Assembly (NCBI RefSeq): GCF_038051995.1
Contig: NZ_CP150290.1
Span: forward strand, 2,594,001 to 2,658,000
From: Paenibacillus sp. FSL H8-0537
Lineage (GTDB): Bacteria; Bacillota; Bacilli; Paenibacillales; Paenibacillaceae
Length of the DNA: 64,000 nucleotides
Reading direction: 5' to 3'
Below the pieces are notes generated by a model, which saw only the letters and a list, made by a program, of their open reading frames with translations, had not been told where the DNA came from and did not search any database. This document shows, in pieces, positions 25,785-34,709 of the stretch; the stretch's first letter is position 1; the number at the start of each line of letters is the position of its first letter. The position numbers were made by a program, and so were the translations under genes.

Positions 25785-25945
25785 TTGGTGAAAATGGCAA
25801 AGCGGAATGAAAGGTTTGAGCTGTAGAAGCGGAGCGTTCGCATTTGCCGATGGATTTCTACGCTTTAGCGTAAATTCCATGTAATCCATCGGCAATAGCG
25901 ATCGAAAGCCAAACCTTTCATGCAGCGCCGCTCCTTTTTCACCAA
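25785..25945. repeat. Long nested inverted repeat of about 160 bp
   Basis: Four nested arms pair in order: TTGGTGAAAA with TTTTCACCAA (outer ends), TGAAAGGTTTG with CAAACCTTTCA, TTGCCGATGGAT (25844) with ATCCATCGGCAA (25884), and TACGC with GCGTA around a 4-nt tip. It would fold into one extended hairpin. No ORF is present. It lies between ylaK and the solute-binding protein gene, and may be a small mobile repeat (MITE-like). Confidence 0.8.
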
Positions 25946-26033
25946 TCCCCGCTCTCTACTAATTTGGACAATACTTGTATTAATTGCTATGATATAAAAT
26001 GTGCCCAGATGAAGGCAGAGGGGAAGGGTTGCT

Positions 26034-27341
26034 GTGTCGATTAGGAAATACGCTACAATGACAGCGGTATTGGCTTTATTCATTATTATTTTTCTTCTAT
26101 TAAACTTTAGCGATAGGACCCTTAATCGGGCTGAAAATTTAAATAGAGATACGAATGCCGAGCCGGCGGGCGGAGAAGAGCAGGCAGATCAATCGCAAAT
26201 ACTAAATGTAACCGTTTCCATGGATGAAAATGAGTTTTCTAAGCTTAAGGAAGCGACGAATAGCTATCAAATGAAGCATGCCAATACAACGGTCAAGCTG
26301 ACAAATATTGCGGATGAAGGCGATGGCTATGCCCAGTGGAAAAAAGCACTGGAGCTTGGAGCAGCGCCCGATATTATGCTCATGGATAGCGAATGGGTAC
26401 GCGAGTTTGCGGTACGCGGCTTGCTGAATCCCGTCGATGTGCCCAGCACCTCTGACACGATGGCAGAGCGGCCTGCGAGGCTGCTTGATCCGCTGAGGTG
26501 GAACAGCTATTTGTGGGGCATCCCTGTTGATGCCAACCCATATGTGACGGTGTGGAACAAGGCTTTGCTCACTGATGCAGGCTTATCGAAGCCGCCAGCG
26601 GATTGGGATGCTTTTAGCATTTTGCTTCATAAGCTGGAAAGTGGCGCCAAAGATTGGCAGGCACTATATGTAGAGCCTCATAATGTCGCCTCCTTGCTTG
26701 TCTGGCTCGATGAGTGGGCAGCAGACGGAGAAGAAGCTGGAGCGGCCTATTTGCATTTTGACAGCAAGGCTGTGCAGGAACAGCTAAAACGTCTGGACTC
26801 GATTTCCGGACGAATTACGTCTTCAGCTCTGGCAGATTATAGCTTGCCTACTGGCACGCAAATGGAGGAGCAGCATATCGCCGCTGCGAGTATTCCTTGG
26901 TCCATATACAGCAAGCTTTCCGTGAAGGAGCAAAATAAGCTGCTGCTTGATAAAGGTGCGATGCATGATGTGTGGCTTGGAAGCAGGAGTTATGTCGTCG
27001 CGGGAACGAGTAAAATGAAAGAGGAAGCGTTTACGTGGATTAAAGAAATGGTGGAAATTGGCGGGCAGCAGCAAAGCTATGCTGTAACAGGGAAGCTGCC
27101 CGCCAAAAACTCCTTGTACACAGGGGCCGATAATAGTCAGGAAAACGGTACAGCGGGGGCCGGAGGTCCGCCACAATGGTGGCTTAAGGTGCTGAATGGC
27201 GAGCCTTCCGCTCAGCCGCCCGATCCTGACTGGCATGAGCGCTGGATGCATACGCAGCTGCTTTGGCAGCAATATGCAGAAGGCGAAATCACGATGAAAG
27301 CATTCGTCCAAGCTGTACAAGCTATAGGGAAATCCCTATAG
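26034..27341 (+). CDS. Extracellular solute-binding protein, family 1-like
   Basis: The 435-aa protein has one N-terminal membrane segment (about residues 8-25) and then a periplasmic-binding-protein fold: VTVSMDENEFSKLKEATNSYQ, APDIMLMDSEWVREFAVRGLLNPVD and NPYVTVWNKALLTDAGLSKPPADWD match the sugar-binding family 1 pattern. No lipobox Cys follows the membrane segment, unlike most Gram-positive binding proteins, so it is probably an anchored protein. No permease genes are nearby. The start is GTG 26034 after GGGGAAGGG. Its last 6 bp overlap the convergent gene at 27336. Ligand unknown. Confidence 0.75.
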   Translation: MSIRKYATMTAVLALFIIIFLLLNFSDRTLNRAENLNRDTNAEPAGGEEQADQSQILNVTVSMDENEFSKLKEATNSYQMKHANTTVKLTNIADEGDGYAQWKKALELGAAPDIMLMDSEWVREFAVRGLLNPVDVPSTSDTMAERPARLLDPLRWNSYLWGIPVDANPYVTVWNKALLTDAGLSKPPADWDAFSILLHKLESGAKDWQALYVEPHNVASLLVWLDEWAADGEEAGAAYLHFDSKAVQEQLKRLDSISGRITSSALADYSLPTGTQMEEQHIAAASIPWSIYSKLSVKEQNKLLLDKGAMHDVWLGSRSYVVAGTSKMKEEAFTWIKEMVEIGGQQQSYAVTGKLPAKNSLYTGADNSQENGTAGAGGPPQWWLKVLNGEPSAQPPDPDWHERWMHTQLLWQQYAEGEITMKAFVQAVQAIGKSL

Positions 27342-28433
27342 CTTGACTTGCAAGGTGACGATAAGCTCGCCGTCTTTAATTTCCACATCCGTTGCTTGCA
27401 GGAAGGAAATAATGAAGGAGGGGTAGAAGCCAAGGTCAAACTGCTTCTCCAGCTCCTGCTTCGTTGTGTCAGGCAACGATAGACCGTTGAATAGAAGCTC
27501 GTCTACATGAAAAATAATGCCATTGCGGGGCTCTTGCTCAACCGTATAATGACCGGTCACGCTTAATTCCAGCGCATCCCGCTTGCCGTATGCGGTTAAG
27601 GAGCCATCTTCAAAGGAGAAGGAAAATTGCTCAAAGCGGTCATCTTGTTCCCGCAAAAACGTATTTAAGGCATCTTCGGGAATACGAATCGTGTAAGTTA
27701 GGCCACTAGTTTCCAAATACTGCTTATTATTTTGCAGCCAATCAGGCAGCTTCTGCATCGCTTTGGATAAGGCGCTGAAATGCTGTTTGACTTCATAAAG
27801 GCCAATTGACTCCCAGTAGTTGGTCAATTCCTCCATCATAAGCCGCAGCTTGTCGGCGTCCGAACGTCCGGCAAGTCCACCTTCTATTTGCTCCTGCAGC
27901 GTAAGCACTCTGGCACGCTGCTCTGTGAGCCGCTGCTCGATTGAGGCGAGTTCTTGCTGCTTCTTGCCCAGTTGCTCGATTCCTTGCGCGAGCTGGGCAT
28001 ATTCCTCCTTGTACAGCTTCATCACATCGCGGTCATGCGCGAAAATCAAATCCGCATATTCCATGACCATCAAAAAATCCGATAATGATCGTGATGACAG
28101 CAACGCGGTCAGCCAAATATCCCGATCCCCCATATAATAAGCACGCAGTACTTTACCGGCTTGCTCGCGTTTGTGAGCGATTTGCTGCTCCTGTTCTTCC
28201 AGCGCTTGCTTGGCGCTTGCTGTTTCTTTGGTCAAGTCGGCCTGCTGTGCCTGGACGCGCTTGATTTCATTATCGATTTCAACGACTGACAGGCTTTTTT
28301 CCAGCAGCAGCCGGGTTTCCTCGCTATTAGAGGGCTCGGGCTCGGCGAATGCAGGCATCACGCACCAGAGGGACAGCATGCCGGCCATCAGCGTAATCAG
28401 CGCGAACCGTGTAGGAAAGCTTTGAAATGCCAC
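27336..28433 (-). CDS. Exported coiled-coil protein
   Basis: The 365-aa protein has a signal peptide with a likely cut after MPAFA (about residue 30). Residues 40-190 are strongly coiled coil (heptads rich in Gln, Glu and Leu), interrupted by RAYYMGDRDIWLTALLSSRSLSDFL, which resembles the N-terminal domain of PcsB/CwlO-type proteins. The C-terminal part (200-365) is a beta-rich domain of unknown type, with no visible hydrolase motif. It may regulate a wall hydrolase from outside the membrane. It converges with the binding-protein gene. Confidence 0.65.
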   Translation of the reverse strand: MAFQSFPTRFALITLMAGMLSLWCVMPAFAEPEPSNSEETRLLLEKSLSVVEIDNEIKRVQAQQADLTKETASAKQALEEQEQQIAHKREQAGKVLRAYYMGDRDIWLTALLSSRSLSDFLMVMEYADLIFAHDRDVMKLYKEEYAQLAQGIEQLGKKQQELASIEQRLTEQRARVLTLQEQIEGGLAGRSDADKLRLMMEELTNYWESIGLYEVKQHFSALSKAMQKLPDWLQNNKQYLETSGLTYTIRIPEDALNTFLREQDDRFEQFSFSFEDGSLTAYGKRDALELSVTGHYTVEQEPRNGIIFHVDELLFNGLSLPDTTKQELEKQFDLGFYPSFIISFLQATDVEIKDGELIVTLQVKL

Positions 28434-28596
28434 TCTCGGCCTCCTCTCTTCTTGGCGACATAAAGGGATGTCGATATCCTACAGCCATCATTATATGCGG
28501 CGAATTATTCTATTATATCTTACATTTGGAAAAGCATGAACAGGACTATAGGGCAATAATCGCGGCATTTCAGCGTATACAGCCCGTTTAGCACAT

Positions 28597-28632
28597 CAAA
28601 AAAACGGCGGACCCATGAGGATCACGCCGTCT
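28597..28632 (-). terminator. Terminator of the DUF2626 gene
   Basis: On the minus strand, ACGGCG pairs with CGCCGT and TTTTTTTG follows. It lies about 125 bp after the DUF2626 stop, with repeat copy B in between. Confidence 0.75.
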
Positions 28633-28655
28633 TTTCCCAATATTCAAGCGGACAC

Positions 28656-28755
28656 AAGGTGAAACGGCCGAAAGCTGTCCTTTGACAGCGCGGCGCGTTT
28701 CATTCCGAGAAATATAAGCGTAATAATAAGTATGAAACTTATCATGCTTATATTT
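28656..28755 (-). repeat. Composite two-hairpin repeat, copy B (reverse)
   Basis: Read on the minus strand, the AT-rich hairpin comes first: AAATATAAGC (complement of 28746-28755) with GCTTATATTT (28710-28719). The GC-rich hairpin follows, bounded by GAAACG (28661) and CGTTTC (28696) on the plus strand, then CAAGGTG. It abuts the stop codon of the DUF2626 gene. Confidence 0.75.
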
Positions 28756-28992
28756 TTAAAAAGGATTGCCCATTTTGAACACGGTCCAATATGTAAAGCC
28801 TCCAAATGCGATAATCATGTAGCCCCAGAACATAACGATGTACGTTTTTTCTGTAAAGTTCAAATAGCCTAAAAATACGAAAGCTACTGCTTGGGCGAAA
28901 AACAATAATGCAAATTCTGTCATATGTCCAGCAAACGCCATAAGGCCAATGACAAGGGTCCAGAAACCCAAAACCCGATACATACGTGCCAT
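28756..28992 (-). CDS. DUF2626 family small membrane protein
   Basis: The 78-aa protein has three hydrophobic segments and starts MARMYRVLGFWTLV, the pattern of Bacillus YqgY (DUF2626); function unknown. I prefer the ATG at 28992, after AAAGGGGGAT, over a start 30 bp upstream, because it fits the family N-terminus and length. Confidence 0.75.
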   Translation of the reverse strand: MARMYRVLGFWTLVIGLMAFAGHMTEFALLFFAQAVAFVFLGYLNFTEKTYIVMFWGYMIIAFGGFTYWTVFKMGNPF

Positions 28993-29261
28993 ATCTGTAT
29001 ATCCCCCTTTCGCTTTAGACACGATTTTCTACAGATTATTATAACGTTTGTACAAATAGGTGTAAACCTGCTATTTTAACTGCGGACAACATTTTTTGCG
29101 AAGAAAGTCTGCTTTCTGCCTAAGTTTGCACCAGAAACAGTCTGAATATGTATGAGGGCTTGAAAAAATGGTTATACAATTTAGTATCCAATAGATTCTA
29201 TGAACTCTACCAAGGGCATAGATATAAGGTAAGCGTCTTTACGTTAGGAGGTTTTGGTTGC

Positions 29262-29915
29262 ATGACAGCAGTCAGACAAGATGCGTGGAGTCCAGACGAT
29301 GATTTAATTCTCGCCGAAGTGACCCTGCGCCATATTAGAGAAGGCAGTACCCAGCTTGGAGCTTTCGAAGAGGTAGGGGAGCGGATTGGCCGTACATCCG
29401 CAGCATGTGGATTCCGCTGGAACAGCTGTGTCCGCAAGCGTTATGAAGAAGCCATACAGATAGCCAAGCAACAGCGGCAGAAACGCAATTATTTGAAAAA
29501 ACAAGCGATAGCGGCAACTCCGCAAGTATCTTCGCTGTCTGCTTATGAGGCGACAGATGAGAGAGGTTTCAAAGCGGAAACGCAAGCAACGGAAGAATTG
29601 CTTTCCATTGATTCGGTTATCCGTTTCCTGCGTCAAATCAAGACAACATATCACGATGTAGGACGTCAGCTAAAGTCGTTCGAGAAAGAGCTGAGAGATA
29701 AGGAAGAGGAGCTTGGCCGTTTGCGGGGCGAAAATGAAAGATTGTCTCGTGAGGTGAACAATGCTCAGAGTGATTACCACACCGTTAATGATGATTACAA
29801 AACGTTGATTCAAATTATGGACCGTGCCAGACGGCTTGCCGTGCTGACGAATGATGAGGAAGCGAAGCCGCGCTTCAAGATGGATGCCAATGGCAACCTG
29901 GAGAGAATTGAATAG
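29262..29915 (+). CDS. RsfA-family prespore transcription regulator
   Basis: RsfA-like proteins (RsfA, GerR/YlbO) tune sigma-F and sigma-E genes during sporulation. The 217-aa protein has an N-terminal Myb/SANT-like DNA-binding region, QDAWSPDDDLILAEVTLRHI to CGFRWNSCVRKRYEE (residues 6-70), and a C-terminal coiled coil (about 145-195). In Bacillus ylbO stands just before ylbP, panE and bshC, the same order as here. ATG 29262 follows TTAGGAGG; a longer reading from 29148 lacks a site. Confidence 0.87.
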   Translation: MTAVRQDAWSPDDDLILAEVTLRHIREGSTQLGAFEEVGERIGRTSAACGFRWNSCVRKRYEEAIQIAKQQRQKRNYLKKQAIAATPQVSSLSAYEATDERGFKAETQATEELLSIDSVIRFLRQIKTTYHDVGRQLKSFEKELRDKEEELGRLRGENERLSREVNNAQSDYHTVNDDYKTLIQIMDRARRLAVLTNDEEAKPRFKMDANGNLERIE

Positions 29916-29922
29916 AATCGAT

Positions 29923-29960
29923 AACAGCCCGCCGGATGATTCGGCGGGCTGTTGGCGTCT
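29923..29960 (+). terminator. Terminator-like hairpin after rsfA
   Basis: AACAGCCCGCCG pairs perfectly with CGGCGGGCTGTT around a 7-nt loop. The T-run is poor (GGCGTCTTT). Confidence 0.65.
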
Positions 29961-30014
29961 TTAAAGGATATGCGTATAATGGAATAAAGCGTAAGGAAGC
30001 AGGGGGTAGAGGGT

Positions 30015-31028
30015 ATGCATATCGCCATAGTAGGCGGAGGAGCGCTGGGACTGCTTCATGCAGCGAAGCTGGCCTCTACGGAAGCCGAGGTTACGGTATG
30101 GACGCGAACGGAGCATCAGTCCGCTCTACTGGCGGATGAAGGCATTCGCTTGCTGGAGCTTGACGAAGCGGGCGGAGCCAGGGAAGCGTCGCCGCAGCCT
30201 GCAAAGATAGCAAAGGTACATAGCAGAAGTTTAAGTGCGGCAGCAGCTGAAGCAGAGGCAGAGGCTGGCTGCGTAGGGCAGCAGCAGGCGCCAGATTGGA
30301 TAATCGTCACCGTCAAGCAGGCGGACTTGACGAGGGAGCTGCTTCGCGCCATAGGGAAGCTCGCAGCGCCTGCTGCGGCTATTCTTTTTTTGCAAAATGG
30401 CATCGGACATCTGGAGCTGGCGGCGCAGGAGCTTCCGGCGCTTCCTTTATTTATTGGAGTTACGACCGAAGGGGCGCTGCGCCAAGATGAAAGAACGGTC
30501 CGACATACCGGCAGAGGGCAGCTAGCACTCGGCCTAGCGTCTTTAAATAGACAAGCAGCGGGCAAAAAGGATGAAAATCAACAAATTATGTTGCAAAATG
30601 CCTTGCAATTGGCAGGATTTACGGTGTTGCTGTCGAAGACAATGAACAATCGAGTTTATGAGAAGCTCCTCATTAACGCAATCATTAATCCGCTTACAGC
30701 TATATTTGATGTGACGAACGGCGAGCTGCCACAGCATTCGGCAAGGCTGCGGCTTATGCGCGCTTTATATGAGGAAACAAATGAGATTTTACGCGTGGCA
30801 GGCGGGGCAGAGCTTGGCGAGGGCGCTTGGGAGAGAGTGCTTGCTGTTTGCGAAGCTACTTCCGCCAACGTGTCATCGATGCTTAGCGATGTACGGGCAG
30901 GCCGTCCTACTGAAGTACAGTGGATTAATGGGGGCGTTTCCAGCCTCGCTAGACGTGGTGGCATGGAATCGCCGCTGAACGATGCCATGAGCGAAATGGT
31001 ACGGCATTTGCAGGATGATCGGCTATAG
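30015..31028 (+). CDS. panE: 2-dehydropantoate 2-reductase
   Basis: PanE reduces ketopantoate to pantoate with NADPH for coenzyme A synthesis. The 337-aa protein has the N-terminal dinucleotide fold IAIVGGGALGLLHAAKL, the VKQADL and FLQNGIGHLE motifs, and the catalytic Lys in YEKLLINAIINPLTA; the C-terminal helical domain ends with SPLNDAMSEMV. Residues 60-95 carry an Ala/Glu-rich insertion, not usual for the family. Position equals ylbQ of Bacillus. Confidence 0.87.
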   Translation: MHIAIVGGGALGLLHAAKLASTEAEVTVWTRTEHQSALLADEGIRLLELDEAGGAREASPQPAKIAKVHSRSLSAAAAEAEAEAGCVGQQQAPDWIIVTVKQADLTRELLRAIGKLAAPAAAILFLQNGIGHLELAAQELPALPLFIGVTTEGALRQDERTVRHTGRGQLALGLASLNRQAAGKKDENQQIMLQNALQLAGFTVLLSKTMNNRVYEKLLINAIINPLTAIFDVTNGELPQHSARLRLMRALYEETNEILRVAGGAELGEGAWERVLAVCEATSANVSSMLSDVRAGRPTEVQWINGGVSSLARRGGMESPLNDAMSEMVRHLQDDRL

Positions 31029-31041
31029 GGAGGCGATACGG

Positions 31042-31437
31042 ATGGGGATAATATGGGAGAGCATCAAGCATTTTTATGCTTATATGGCGGTTATTCCAGT
31101 AATACCTTTTCTCTTGATTTATCTTGGCTACGGAGCTATTATACAGGACCGCAAAAAAGCCTTTCGTCTGGCGATGGATGTGACGACCGCATTGCTGATC
31201 GGCTGTGTGGCGGTATTGCTTGATTCCTTGTTCAACAATTCTTTCGGCTTGTATGGCATTTTATTGTTTATGCTGATTGGCGGAGGCTTGCTGGGCAATG
31301 CCCAGTTCCGCAAACGCGGCAGCGTCAATGTGAAAAGAATATTTCGCGCCGTATGGCGGCTTGGGTTTTTCACGATGAGCATGCTTTATCTGCTGCTAAT
31401 GTTCATTGCCATCGGGCAATCTATATTTTCGATATAA
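31042..31437 (+). CDS. DUF3397-like membrane protein
   Basis: The 131-aa protein has four membrane helices with a positive loop (FRKRGSVNVKRIFRAVWRL). Size, topology and position between panE and bshC fit the DUF3397 family of Bacillales; function unknown. ATG 31042 follows GGGAGG; an earlier ATG at 31015 lies inside panE without a site. Confidence 0.7.
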   Translation: MGIIWESIKHFYAYMAVIPVIPFLLIYLGYGAIIQDRKKAFRLAMDVTTALLIGCVAVLLDSLFNNSFGLYGILLFMLIGGGLLGNAQFRKRGSVNVKRIFRAVWRLGFFTMSMLYLLLMFIAIGQSIFSI

Positions 31438-31472
31438 TTGTGGACTGTGATCAGACTGCAAACTGCTTCAAG

Positions 31473-31507
31473 ACGGGTCTTTTTGCAAAGGGCCTGTTTT
31501 TCTTTTT
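31473..31507 (+). terminator. Terminator of panE-DUF3397
   Basis: ACGGGTCTTTT pairs with AAAGGGCCTGT (with G-U pairs) around a tiny loop, followed by TTTTCTTTTT. Confidence 0.65.
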
Positions 31508-31612
31508 GACGCGCGCCCTATATCTTGTGTACAATCAATTTGTCTGATACAGGCAAAATCATAAGCATTTACGCTTAAATATATGGTTTCAATTAGGAGG
31601 CAGGGGTGGCTT

Positions 31613-33253
31613 ATGTCTACCGAAAATTATTCATTACCAAGCACTCAGCCGCTCACGGACGCCTATGTTAACCTAACGGACTCAAGGCTTGAGTCCTTGT
31701 TTGGCTATCATCCGGGTCGCAAGGGCGATTGGGAGCTGCGTGCCAAGCGGCTTGCTGAATCAGCGGGTACAAGGGCGGGTGCTGCGTCAGTCGCAGCTGT
31801 GCTGCGTGATTACAATAGCAAATGGAAGGCTGCGCCCGAGGCGCTTGCTGCCATTGATGCGATTGCGGAAGGCGCGCCAGTTATCGTTGGCGGCCAGCAG
31901 GCCGGACTATGGTCTGGACCTCTTCTCGTTATACATAAAGCCGTATCGATTATCGGCGCAGCCCGCCATGCCGAGCAGTTGCTGGGAAGAAAGGTCGCTG
32001 CCGTATTTTGGATTGCTGGAGAGGATCATGACTGGGACGAAGCGAATCATGCCTATGTGCTTACTGCTGACCAAGGGCTGCGCAAGCTGGCGGCTGCGCG
32101 TCCGGAAGGGGCAAGAACATCGGTTAGCCGGACGGCTATTGATTCAGGTACGTGGGCTGAGCTGCTAACCGAGCTGGAGCAGGCGCTGCCAAATTCCGAT
32201 TTTAAGCCGGAAATTCTACAGCAGCTGGGACAAATTACGGAGCAAGCGCAATCGTTATCGGAAATGTTTGCTGGTGTAATCAGCTGTTTGCTGAGCAAGC
32301 AAGGCCTCGTTATTATGGATGCTGATGATCCGCAGCTGCGCCAGCTTGAGGCTCCTATGTTCGAGAAGCTAATTACTTACAACGATGAGCTGGAGCAGGC
32401 GTATACAGCTGCAGCCAATCAAGTGAAGGAGCTTGGCTATCCGCTGCAGGTTGATGTAACGCCTGGAAGCTCTAATCTGTTTGTTTTCCAGACAGAGAAA
32501 GGCCAGGAGCGGACCCTGCTTTATAAGCAGGAAGGAAGCTTCCAGAGCCGCAAGGGCGAATATTCGCTAACGAAGGAGCAATTGCTGGACATGGCGCGGC
32601 AGCAGCCGGAGCAGCTCAGCAACAATGTGCTGACGCGCCCGCTGATGCAGGATTATTTGTTTCCGGTGCTTGGGACGGTGCTGGGCGCTGCGGAAATTGC
32701 TTATTGGGCGATTACTGGAGAAGCTTTCCGCAAGCTGGATATGGAAATGCCGATTGTATTGCCGCGCATATCCTTTACGCTTGTAGAAGGTACAGTAGCC
32801 AAGCATATGGGCAAGTATGAGCTGACGCTCGAGGATGTGGCATTGCGCTTCGAGGAGCGCAAGCAGCAGTGGCTGGCTGAGCAGGATCAGCTGTCCCTTG
32901 ACGAGAAGTTTGCCACAGCGAAGCAGGCGTTTGAGGATTTGTATGCGCCGCTGCTTGACCTTGCTGCTTCGGTACAGCCGGGCCTTGCCAAGCTTGGCGA
33001 TACGAACCGTCAGAAAATCATTGAGCAGATCACGTTTCTTGAGACGCGCACGAAGGATGCCCATGAGAAGCAGTACGAAGCGGCTATTCGCCAGCTGGAC
33101 CGCATTGCGCTTTCCTTGTGGCCAAGCGGAAAACCGCAGGAGCGGGTGCTGAATATGGCCGCTTATTGGAACCGTTACGGAACCTCGTGGCTCGACAAGC
33201 TGCTGGAAGCTCCTTTTTCCCCGCTAGGCGGTCATCAAATCATTTATTTATAA
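31613..33253 (+). CDS. bshC: Bacillithiol synthase BshC
   Basis: BshC adds cysteine to glucosaminyl-malate, the last step of bacillithiol synthesis. The 546-aa protein has the family core: VIVGGQQAGLWSGPLLVIHKA near residue 95, FWIAGEDHDWDEANH and TPGSSNLFVFQ, then a long coiled-coil region near the C-terminus and an ending GGHQIIYL. ATG 31613 follows TTAGGAGG. In Bacillus it (yllA) directly precedes mraZ; here ahcY and a lipoprotein gene lie between. Confidence 0.94.
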   Translation: MSTENYSLPSTQPLTDAYVNLTDSRLESLFGYHPGRKGDWELRAKRLAESAGTRAGAASVAAVLRDYNSKWKAAPEALAAIDAIAEGAPVIVGGQQAGLWSGPLLVIHKAVSIIGAARHAEQLLGRKVAAVFWIAGEDHDWDEANHAYVLTADQGLRKLAAARPEGARTSVSRTAIDSGTWAELLTELEQALPNSDFKPEILQQLGQITEQAQSLSEMFAGVISCLLSKQGLVIMDADDPQLRQLEAPMFEKLITYNDELEQAYTAAANQVKELGYPLQVDVTPGSSNLFVFQTEKGQERTLLYKQEGSFQSRKGEYSLTKEQLLDMARQQPEQLSNNVLTRPLMQDYLFPVLGTVLGAAEIAYWAITGEAFRKLDMEMPIVLPRISFTLVEGTVAKHMGKYELTLEDVALRFEERKQQWLAEQDQLSLDEKFATAKQAFEDLYAPLLDLAASVQPGLAKLGDTNRQKIIEQITFLETRTKDAHEKQYEAAIRQLDRIALSLWPSGKPQERVLNMAAYWNRYGTSWLDKLLEAPFSPLGGHQIIYL

Positions 33254-33279
33254 ACTTAAATTTGGAGGATGAATATACC

Positions 33280-34539
33280 ATGAGCACAATGGATAAAAGC
33301 ATTATTCGCGATATTAAGCTTGCCCCGGAAGGGCATTTGAAAATTGACTGGGTTAGCGCCCATATGCCGGTGCTTTCGAGCATTCGCGAGCAATTTGAGA
33401 AGGAACAGCCATTCAAAGGCTTGAAAGTATCGATTGCGCTGCATTTGGAAGCGAAAACGGCATATTTGGCTAAAGTCGTAAAGGCTGGCGGAGCGGAAGT
33501 TACAATTGCGGGCAGCAACCCGCTGTCCACTCAGGATGACATTTGTGCGGCGCTCGTAGAAGACGGCATTACTGTTTTTGCAAAGCATAATCCTAGCCCG
33601 GAAGAGTATAATGAGCTGATTATTAAAGCGATCGAATCGAAGCCGGATCTTATTATTGACGATGGCGGAGAGCTGATTACGCTGCTGCACAAAGATCGTC
33701 CGGATCTGCGTGAAAATCTTCGTGGCGGCGCGGAAGAAACGACGACGGGCATCATTCGTCTGAAAGCGATGGAGAAGGATGGCACGCTGCAGCTTCCAAT
33801 GGTTGCGGTTAATGATGCCTACTGCAAATACTTGTTCGACAACCGTTATGGCACTGGCCAATCGGTATTTGACTCGCTGAACAAAACGACGAACCTCGTT
33901 ATTGCAGGCAAAACCGTCGTAGTTGTAGGCTACGGCTGGTGCGGCAAAGGCGTAGCTATGCGCGCCAAAGGACTTGGCGCCAAAGTTGTCGTAACGGAAG
34001 TGGACGCGATTCGTGCGGTTGAAGCGCATATGGACGGCTTCACTGTGCTGCCGATGATGGAAGCGGTCAAGCTTGGCGATGTGTTTATTACGGTAACAGG
34101 CAACCGCGACAACATTCGCGGCGAGCACTACAAGGTGATGAAGGGCGGCGCAATTTTGGCGAACGCCGGACATTTTGATGTGGAGTTCAATATTCCGGAG
34201 CTTAAGGCGCTTTCTACTAATGTGCGTACAGTTCGCAACAACATTGAGGAGTATCAACTGGAGGATGGCAGAAGCATTTATGTCATTGCCAAAGGACGCC
34301 TTGTCAACTTGGCAGCCGGCGATGGCCACCCGGCAGAAATTATGGATACGACGTTTGCGCTTCAAGCACTGTCGCTCCGTTATGTGAATGAGCAATATAA
34401 AGCACTAGGCAAAAAAGTAGTTAATTTGCCGTATGAGCTGGACGAAAGCGTAGCACGCATCAAGCTGGAATCGCTGGGTATCAGCATCGATACGCTTACA
34501 GCAGAGCAAATTGCTTATCAGGATAGCTGGAACGTTTAA
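33280..34539 (+). CDS. ahcY: S-adenosylhomocysteine hydrolase
   Basis: This NAD-dependent enzyme splits S-adenosylhomocysteine to adenosine and homocysteine. The 419-aa protein has the central NAD fold VVVVGYGWCGKGVAMRAKGLGA, the conserved NDAYCKYLFDNRYGTGQS and the C-terminal NLAAGDGHPAEIMD and YELDESVARIKL. Its length fits the short form found in Thermotoga and archaea, without the insertion of the long form. Bacillus subtilis uses the Pfs/LuxS route and lacks it. ATG 33280 follows TTTGGAGG, 27 bp after bshC, so the two may be cotranscribed. Confidence 0.94.
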   Translation: MSTMDKSIIRDIKLAPEGHLKIDWVSAHMPVLSSIREQFEKEQPFKGLKVSIALHLEAKTAYLAKVVKAGGAEVTIAGSNPLSTQDDICAALVEDGITVFAKHNPSPEEYNELIIKAIESKPDLIIDDGGELITLLHKDRPDLRENLRGGAEETTTGIIRLKAMEKDGTLQLPMVAVNDAYCKYLFDNRYGTGQSVFDSLNKTTNLVIAGKTVVVVGYGWCGKGVAMRAKGLGAKVVVTEVDAIRAVEAHMDGFTVLPMMEAVKLGDVFITVTGNRDNIRGEHYKVMKGGAILANAGHFDVEFNIPELKALSTNVRTVRNNIEEYQLEDGRSIYVIAKGRLVNLAAGDGHPAEIMDTTFALQALSLRYVNEQYKALGKKVVNLPYELDESVARIKLESLGISIDTLTAEQIAYQDSWNV

Positions 34540-34593
34540 TCCCGGCCCCTTGTTGTATAGCAACAGAGAAATAGAGATCTAGAGATCTAGAGG

Positions 34594-34642
34594 AACAGCC
34601 GCTATTGCCGCTTAAACGCGGTAGCAGCGGCTGTTGTTGTTT
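34594..34642 (+). terminator. Terminator of bshC-ahcY
   Basis: AACAGCCGCT pairs with AGCGGCTGTT (inner GCCGC/GCGGT part also pairs), followed by GTTGTTT. Confidence 0.75.
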
Positions 34643-34709
34643 CCCAATGAGCAACCTTTTGTCAAAATTTACGTCTAGGACGGTAAATAGAGCAAAGGGG
34701 GCCATTTTC

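Larger units (their letters stand above)
28434..28755. other. Intergenic region with terminator and repeat copy B
   Basis: No gene is seen. The region holds the promoter area of the coiled-coil gene (minus strand), a minus-strand terminator at 28597-28632 and repeat copy B. Confidence 0.5.

Noticed and set aside
33256..34395. Open frame of 379 codons on the minus strand opposite ahcY
   Set aside because: Shadow of ahcY with a low-complexity, Asn/Arg-rich product and no recognisable domain.
34577..34592. Tandem AGAGATCT units before the ahcY terminator
   Set aside because: Only two 10-bp units; too short and simple to support a function.
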